DNA of 9,500 nucleotides from an uncultured Lactobacillus sp. Lineage in GTDB: Bacteria; Bacillota; Bacilli; Lactobacillales; Lactobacillaceae. Positions within the stretch are counted from its first letter, which is position 1. Every line of letters starts with the position of its first letter. Made by a program: the position numbers and the translations under genes. The notes below the pieces were generated by a model. The model saw only the letters and a list, made by a program, of their open reading frames with translations, had not been told where the DNA came from and ran no database searches. Positions 6,936 to 9,500 of the stretch are shown in pieces. The DNA lies in assembly GCA_946409675.1 (NCBI GenBank), contig CAMJXI010000035.1, positions 1 to 9,500 of the forward strand, written 5' to 3'.

Positions 6936-7547
6936 CTAATTACTTTGTTTCACTCCGTAAACATTATAACTTGCTAAGGTTTTCGGGTAAACTTTGGCTT
7001 GATCTTCAATCAAGTAGGTTAACGTGTGGCGTAATTCAAAACCGACACCATCGTCCAAGCTCAAAGCAGTCTGACTACGGGCATCCTCGACGCCGGCAAA
7101 CTTGCGTCCTGGTTCAATAAAGTCTGCTAGGAAAATCACCTTATCAAGCTCCGCCATGTTCGGTGAGCCCGTTGTGTGATTTCTAATCGCATTCAAGATT
7201 TGCTCATCATGGACATCAAGCTCTTTTTCAATAAAGTAGACCCCAACTACACCATGCCAGATTCCGCGATTCCAATTCAAGAGGTCTTGGTCAAAACCTT
7301 CTTCCTTGATGACGCGCACGTATTCTTCAACTGGAATTTCTTTTGCATAATCATGCAAGAAGCCGGCCACCTTAGCGCGTTCTACGTCTAATCCATAGTG
7401 TTTTGCTAGATCAACGGAAGTCTTTGCCGTCCGAACACAATGTGTGTAACGAAAGTCGCTCAAACGGTTCTTGGCCTTGTTGACCAGCTCTTCACTAGTT
7501 AAGGAACTAAAGGTGTTGGTAAATGAAATGTCATAGGAATTATCCAA
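6936..7547 (-). CDS. yqeK: HD-domain Ap4A hydrolase YqeK
   Basis: YqeK proteins are metal-dependent HD-domain phosphohydrolases that split diadenosine tetraphosphate symmetrically into two ADP. The 203-residue product shows the ligands His36 (RYTHC), His65-Asp66 (FLHDYAKE), His98 (IWHG), His124 (RNHTTG) and Asp142 (LADFIEPGR), so the active site looks complete. The open frame extends upstream to 7616, but those 23 codons lie inside nadD and give an unlikely peptide (MAVQSSIWCLTRSS). TTG at 7547 is preferred because GAGGGG stands 7 bases before it and the family has a short leader. The start overlaps the nadD stop by 8 bases, which suggests translational coupling, and next to NadD the enzyme fits adenylylated-nucleotide metabolism. 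About 25 residues lie between the start and the HD helices, slightly long, so a later start is possible. Confidence 0.93.
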   Translation of the reverse strand: MDNSYDISFTNTFSSLTSEELVNKAKNRLSDFRYTHCVRTAKTSVDLAKHYGLDVERAKVAGFLHDYAKEIPVEEYVRVIKEEGFDQDLLNWNRGIWHGVVGVYFIEKELDVHDEQILNAIRNHTTGSPNMAELDKVIFLADFIEPGRKFAGVEDARSQTALSLDDGVGFELRHTLTYLIEDQAKVYPKTLASYNVYGVKQSN

Positions 7548-8181
7548 GATAAAGCCCCTCTTTTTCGATGTATTCGATGACCTTGTCAGGCACCAAATAC
7601 TTGATTGAACTGCCATGTCTAACTGAGTGTCTGATAAAAGTCGAGCTCAGCGAGATGAACGGTGCATCGACCCAAATTACTGGGTAATCACTTTTTTGAA
7701 CAAAACCTGGTCGTTTGACTCCGACGAACTTAACTAATTCGACTAGTTCTTCTGGTTTGCGCCAATTCTTTAAGTCACTAATCATGTCACCGCCCGCGAT
7801 GAAGTAGAAATTAATCTTCGGGTAGCGTTTTTTCAAGGCCTTGATGGTATCGATGGTATAACTCACACCACCGCGTAAGATTTCGATCATCTCCACCTTG
7901 AAGTGGGGATTGTCAGCGGTCGCAATCTTCAACATCTCGATGCGATCTTTAGCACTAATTGCATCTTTTCCTTGAATGTGTGGTGGAATATTATCCGGCA
8001 CGAACCAAACTTCATCTAAATTGAGCTTGGAATAGACTTGTTCGGCCATGATTAAATGAGCCTGGTGAATGGGATTAAAAGTTCCACCCATTAGGCCCAC
8101 GTTCTTTGGATAATCTGTTTGCTCAAGTTCAACTTGAGGCCTTACCTTCACATCTTGGACTGTTTTAACTGCGACTGCCAT
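7540..8181 (-). CDS. nadD: Nicotinate-nucleotide adenylyltransferase NadD
   Basis: NadD transfers AMP from ATP to nicotinate mononucleotide, giving deamido-NAD, the last but one step of NAD synthesis, in the cytoplasm. The 213-residue protein has the nucleotidyltransferase motif GGTFNPIHQAH (residues 32-42), VPDNIPPH (61-68), FIAGGDMISDLKNW (127-140) and the ATP-binding SLSSTFIR (177-184). The core starts near residue 28, whereas many NadD proteins begin only a few residues before the GGTFNP motif. Here there is a polar leader of about 27 residues (MAVAVKTVQDVKVRPQVELE), which I recall seeing in other lactobacilli. The ATG at 8181 has GGGG six bases upstream, part of TAGGGGTG that includes the yhbY stop, and no better internal start was seen. 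It lies 9 bases after yhbY and overlaps yqeK by 8 bases. Confidence 0.96.
   Translation of the reverse strand: MAVAVKTVQDVKVRPQVELEQTDYPKNVGLMGGTFNPIHQAHLIMAEQVYSKLNLDEVWFVPDNIPPHIQGKDAISAKDRIEMLKIATADNPHFKVEMIEILRGGVSYTIDTIKALKKRYPKINFYFIAGGDMISDLKNWRKPEELVELVKFVGVKRPGFVQKSDYPVIWVDAPFISLSSTFIRHSVRHGSSIKYLVPDKVIEYIEKEGLYLG
7555..7560 (-). promoter_or_regulatory. Ribosome binding site that decides the yqeK TTG start
   Basis: GAGGGG at 7560-7555 (minus strand), within the last codons of nadD, is 7 bases before the TTG at 7547. No comparable site precedes the longer-frame ATG at 7616. Confidence 0.75.
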
Positions 8182-8190
8182 TTTGCACCC

Positions 8191-8517
8191 CTATTTGTTA
8201 GCTTTGAATAAACGATCAACGTGTGCAGATAAATCACGGTTCTTAGGTTCTTTAGCCTTCTTGTATAGTACAACGTTGCGGCCAATCTTTTGGACGAGTT
8301 CTACTCTTGGTTCTGCGCTCTGGAAGGCTGCGACGACTTCGTCCATCTCAGCTGCAGTGTTTTGCAAAAGTGAGATTTTCAAAAGTTCTGTTTTTTCAAT
8401 TTCGTTCAAACTTTGTTTGACAACGGCATCAGTGATGCCTGCTTTACCAACTTGCATGCTGGCACGGTTCTTCATGGCCATGCTGCGTAAGTATTGTTTT
8501 TGTTTGCTATTTAACAT
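8191..8517 (-). CDS. yhbY: CRM-domain RNA-binding protein YhbY (YqeI)
   Basis: This 108-residue single CRM-domain protein associates with pre-50S particles in bacteria and probably aids large-subunit assembly. The N-terminus MLNSKQKQYLRSMAMK is typical, and the GxxG-type loop is GKAG (residues 24-27) inside MQVGKAGITD. The later RVELVQKIGRNVVLYKKAKE block is also conserved. The basic C-terminal tail of about ten residues makes it slightly longer than the usual 96-100. The start codon overlaps the yqeH stop by one base (TAATG), with GAAAGG about 10 bases upstream. Its position next to the ribosome assembly GTPase YqeH agrees with the proposed function. RNA binding is a family property and is not shown here. 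Confidence 0.94.
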   Translation of the reverse strand: MLNSKQKQYLRSMAMKNRASMQVGKAGITDAVVKQSLNEIEKTELLKISLLQNTAAEMDEVVAAFQSAEPRVELVQKIGRNVVLYKKAKEPKNRDLSAHVDRLFKANK

Positions 8518-9500
8518 TAAATAAGTGCCTTTCTAATTCCCAAACCAATCTTGTTTGGGGTGTATGTCTTCACGACGATATCCTTTGGAACTGTGATAAA
8601 GCCAATTCCACCAAAAATCAAATCGCTCTTGTCTCTGGGACGGAAAATTTGGCCAGACAATGCTGGAATATCTTCCATTTGGTCTTGACGTGGTGGCGTC
8701 AACAAGTCACCCACGTGTTTTTCGTAAAACGCATCGGCGTTTTCTGTCTTTGTCCGGTGAATATAGAGTTTCTGATCAGCGTACACGACAAAACTACTTG
8801 GTGCACCTTCCAGAAAATCAATCCGACCAAGGCCAGCAAGGAACAGGGTTTGACCCGGATTTAATTGGAAAGTCATTGGCTTCAAACGATTTTGTGGTGA
8901 AATCAATTCTAGTTGTTTAGCGTCCAAGTAATGAGCTAATTGGTTTTTCGACAAGATACCTGGTGTGTCAACAAGTGAGTTCCCTTCGTTTAAAGGAATC
9001 TCGATCTTATCCAAAGTAGTACCTGGGAAGCGTGAAGTGGTAATTAAATCTTTCACGTCGCCGAGTTCTTCAATAATGGCGTTAACCAAGGTTGATTTAC
9101 CAACGTTAGTCGTCCCAACAAAGTAGATATCCTTCTTGCCGGCTTGGTTTCTCATGTAAGTTAACAAGTCATCGATATGTGCCTTTTTCTTAGCACTAAT
9201 CAAGAAGATGTCTTGAGGGAAAAGACCGGCACGGTTAGCCTGTTGGCGAATCCAGTCCTTAACTTTTTTGGTGTTGGTATTTTGGGGGAATAAATCAATC
9301 TTATTTCCGACAATTACGAAGGGATTCTTACCAACGAAACGGGGCAATGATGAAATCAAGGAACCGTCGAAGTCGAAAATATCGACCACATTCACCACGA
9401 GGGCACGGGTTTCACTGATTGAAGTCAATAATCGCAAAAAATCGTCGTTATCTGTTTTCACAGGGACGATTTCGTTGTAATGGCGTAACCGGAAGCAACG
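8517..9500 (-). CDS. yqeH: Circularly permuted ribosome-assembly GTPase YqeH (5' end missing)
   Basis: YqeH is a GTPase needed for assembly of the small ribosomal subunit. The window holds the last 327 residues; the frame remains open to the edge at 9500, so roughly 40-50 N-terminal residues lie outside. The first visible residues, RCFRLRHYNEIVPV, are the second half of the N-terminal zinc-binding module (Cys at visible residue 2). The GTPase motifs come in permuted order: G4 NKID (66-69), G5 SAKK (102-105), G1 GTTNVGKST (129-137), a G2-like PGTT (159-162), then G3 DTPG (178-181). A C-terminal domain with a likely RNA-binding role follows. A GTG at 9461 could be mistaken for a start but lies within this conserved region. 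The stop overlaps yhbY by one base. It is the first visible gene of the operon. Confidence 0.96.
   Translation of the reverse strand, partial: RCFRLRHYNEIVPVKTDNDDFLRLLTSISETRALVVNVVDIFDFDGSLISSLPRFVGKNPFVIVGNKIDLFPQNTNTKKVKDWIRQQANRAGLFPQDIFLISAKKKAHIDDLLTYMRNQAGKKDIYFVGTTNVGKSTLVNAIIEELGDVKDLITTSRFPGTTLDKIEIPLNEGNSLVDTPGILSKNQLAHYLDAKQLELISPQNRLKPMTFQLNPGQTLFLAGLGRIDFLEGAPSSFVVYADQKLYIHRTKTENADAFYEKHVGDLLTPPRQDQMEDIPALSGQIFRPRDKSDLIFGGIGFITVPKDIVVKTYTPNKIGLGIRKALI

Noticed and set aside
9459..9461. GTG at 9461 as the start of yqeH
   Set aside because: The frame continues upstream into RCFRLRHYNEIVP, which belongs to the conserved zinc-binding module, so the gene simply runs out of the window.
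9268..9480. Plus-strand open frames opposite yqeH, nadD, yqeK, gnd and the kinase
   Set aside because: They lie antisense to genes with clear family motifs, show no recognisable domain, and are expected shadows.

Overview
The window comes from a low-GC Gram-positive bacterium, most likely a lactic acid bacterium of the family Lactobacillaceae. Clues are a yqeH-yhbY-nadD-yqeK-rsfS-yqeM run joined directly to ylbM(tmcAL)-ylbN(yceD), an ArlRS/YkoGH-like two-component pair, strong AGGAGG-type ribosome binding sites, TTG starts and very AT-rich spacers. Genus and species cannot be settled by reading alone. All convincing genes lie on the minus strand, so gene order runs from high to low coordinates.

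Right and centre (9500 down to about 4056): a tightly packed housekeeping operon. In order it holds yqeH (5' end outside the window), yhbY/yqeI, nadD, yqeK, rsfS/yqeL, yqeM, tmcAL/ylbM and yceD/ylbN (DUF177). Three junctions are one-base TAATG stop/start overlaps, nadD and yqeK overlap by 8 bases, and the only real gap is 67 bases before rsfS. The functions are ribosome assembly and silencing (YqeH, YhbY, RsfS), NAD synthesis (NadD), dinucleoside tetraphosphate removal (YqeK), tRNA-Met wobble acetylation (TmcAL) and a probable rRNA-linked protein (YceD). No promoter for this operon is visible; it should lie beyond 9500.

Centre left (4014 to 2590): gnd, NADP-type 6-phosphogluconate dehydrogenase, follows yceD on the same strand after a 41-base AT-rich spacer with no terminator. 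It ends at a hairpin at 2523-2551. rpmF (ribosomal protein L32), the usual partner of yceD in Bacillus-type genomes, is absent from this position.

Left (2512 to 117): a separate unit with its own candidate extended -10 promoter, an OmpR-family response regulator, an overlapping membrane histidine kinase and a strong intrinsic terminator. The last 115 bases hold a possible promoter and the first 16 codons of another minus-strand frame that leaves the window.

Three start sites need care. For rsfS and gnd the longest-frame ATG sits directly against or inside the Shine-Dalgarno sequence, and the likely start is five codons downstream (a TTG for rsfS). For yqeK the likely start is a TTG overlapping the nadD stop. 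I found no mobile element, CRISPR array, tRNA, rRNA or evidence of a new defence or biosynthetic system. This is an ordinary core-genome region with a few points worth checking.
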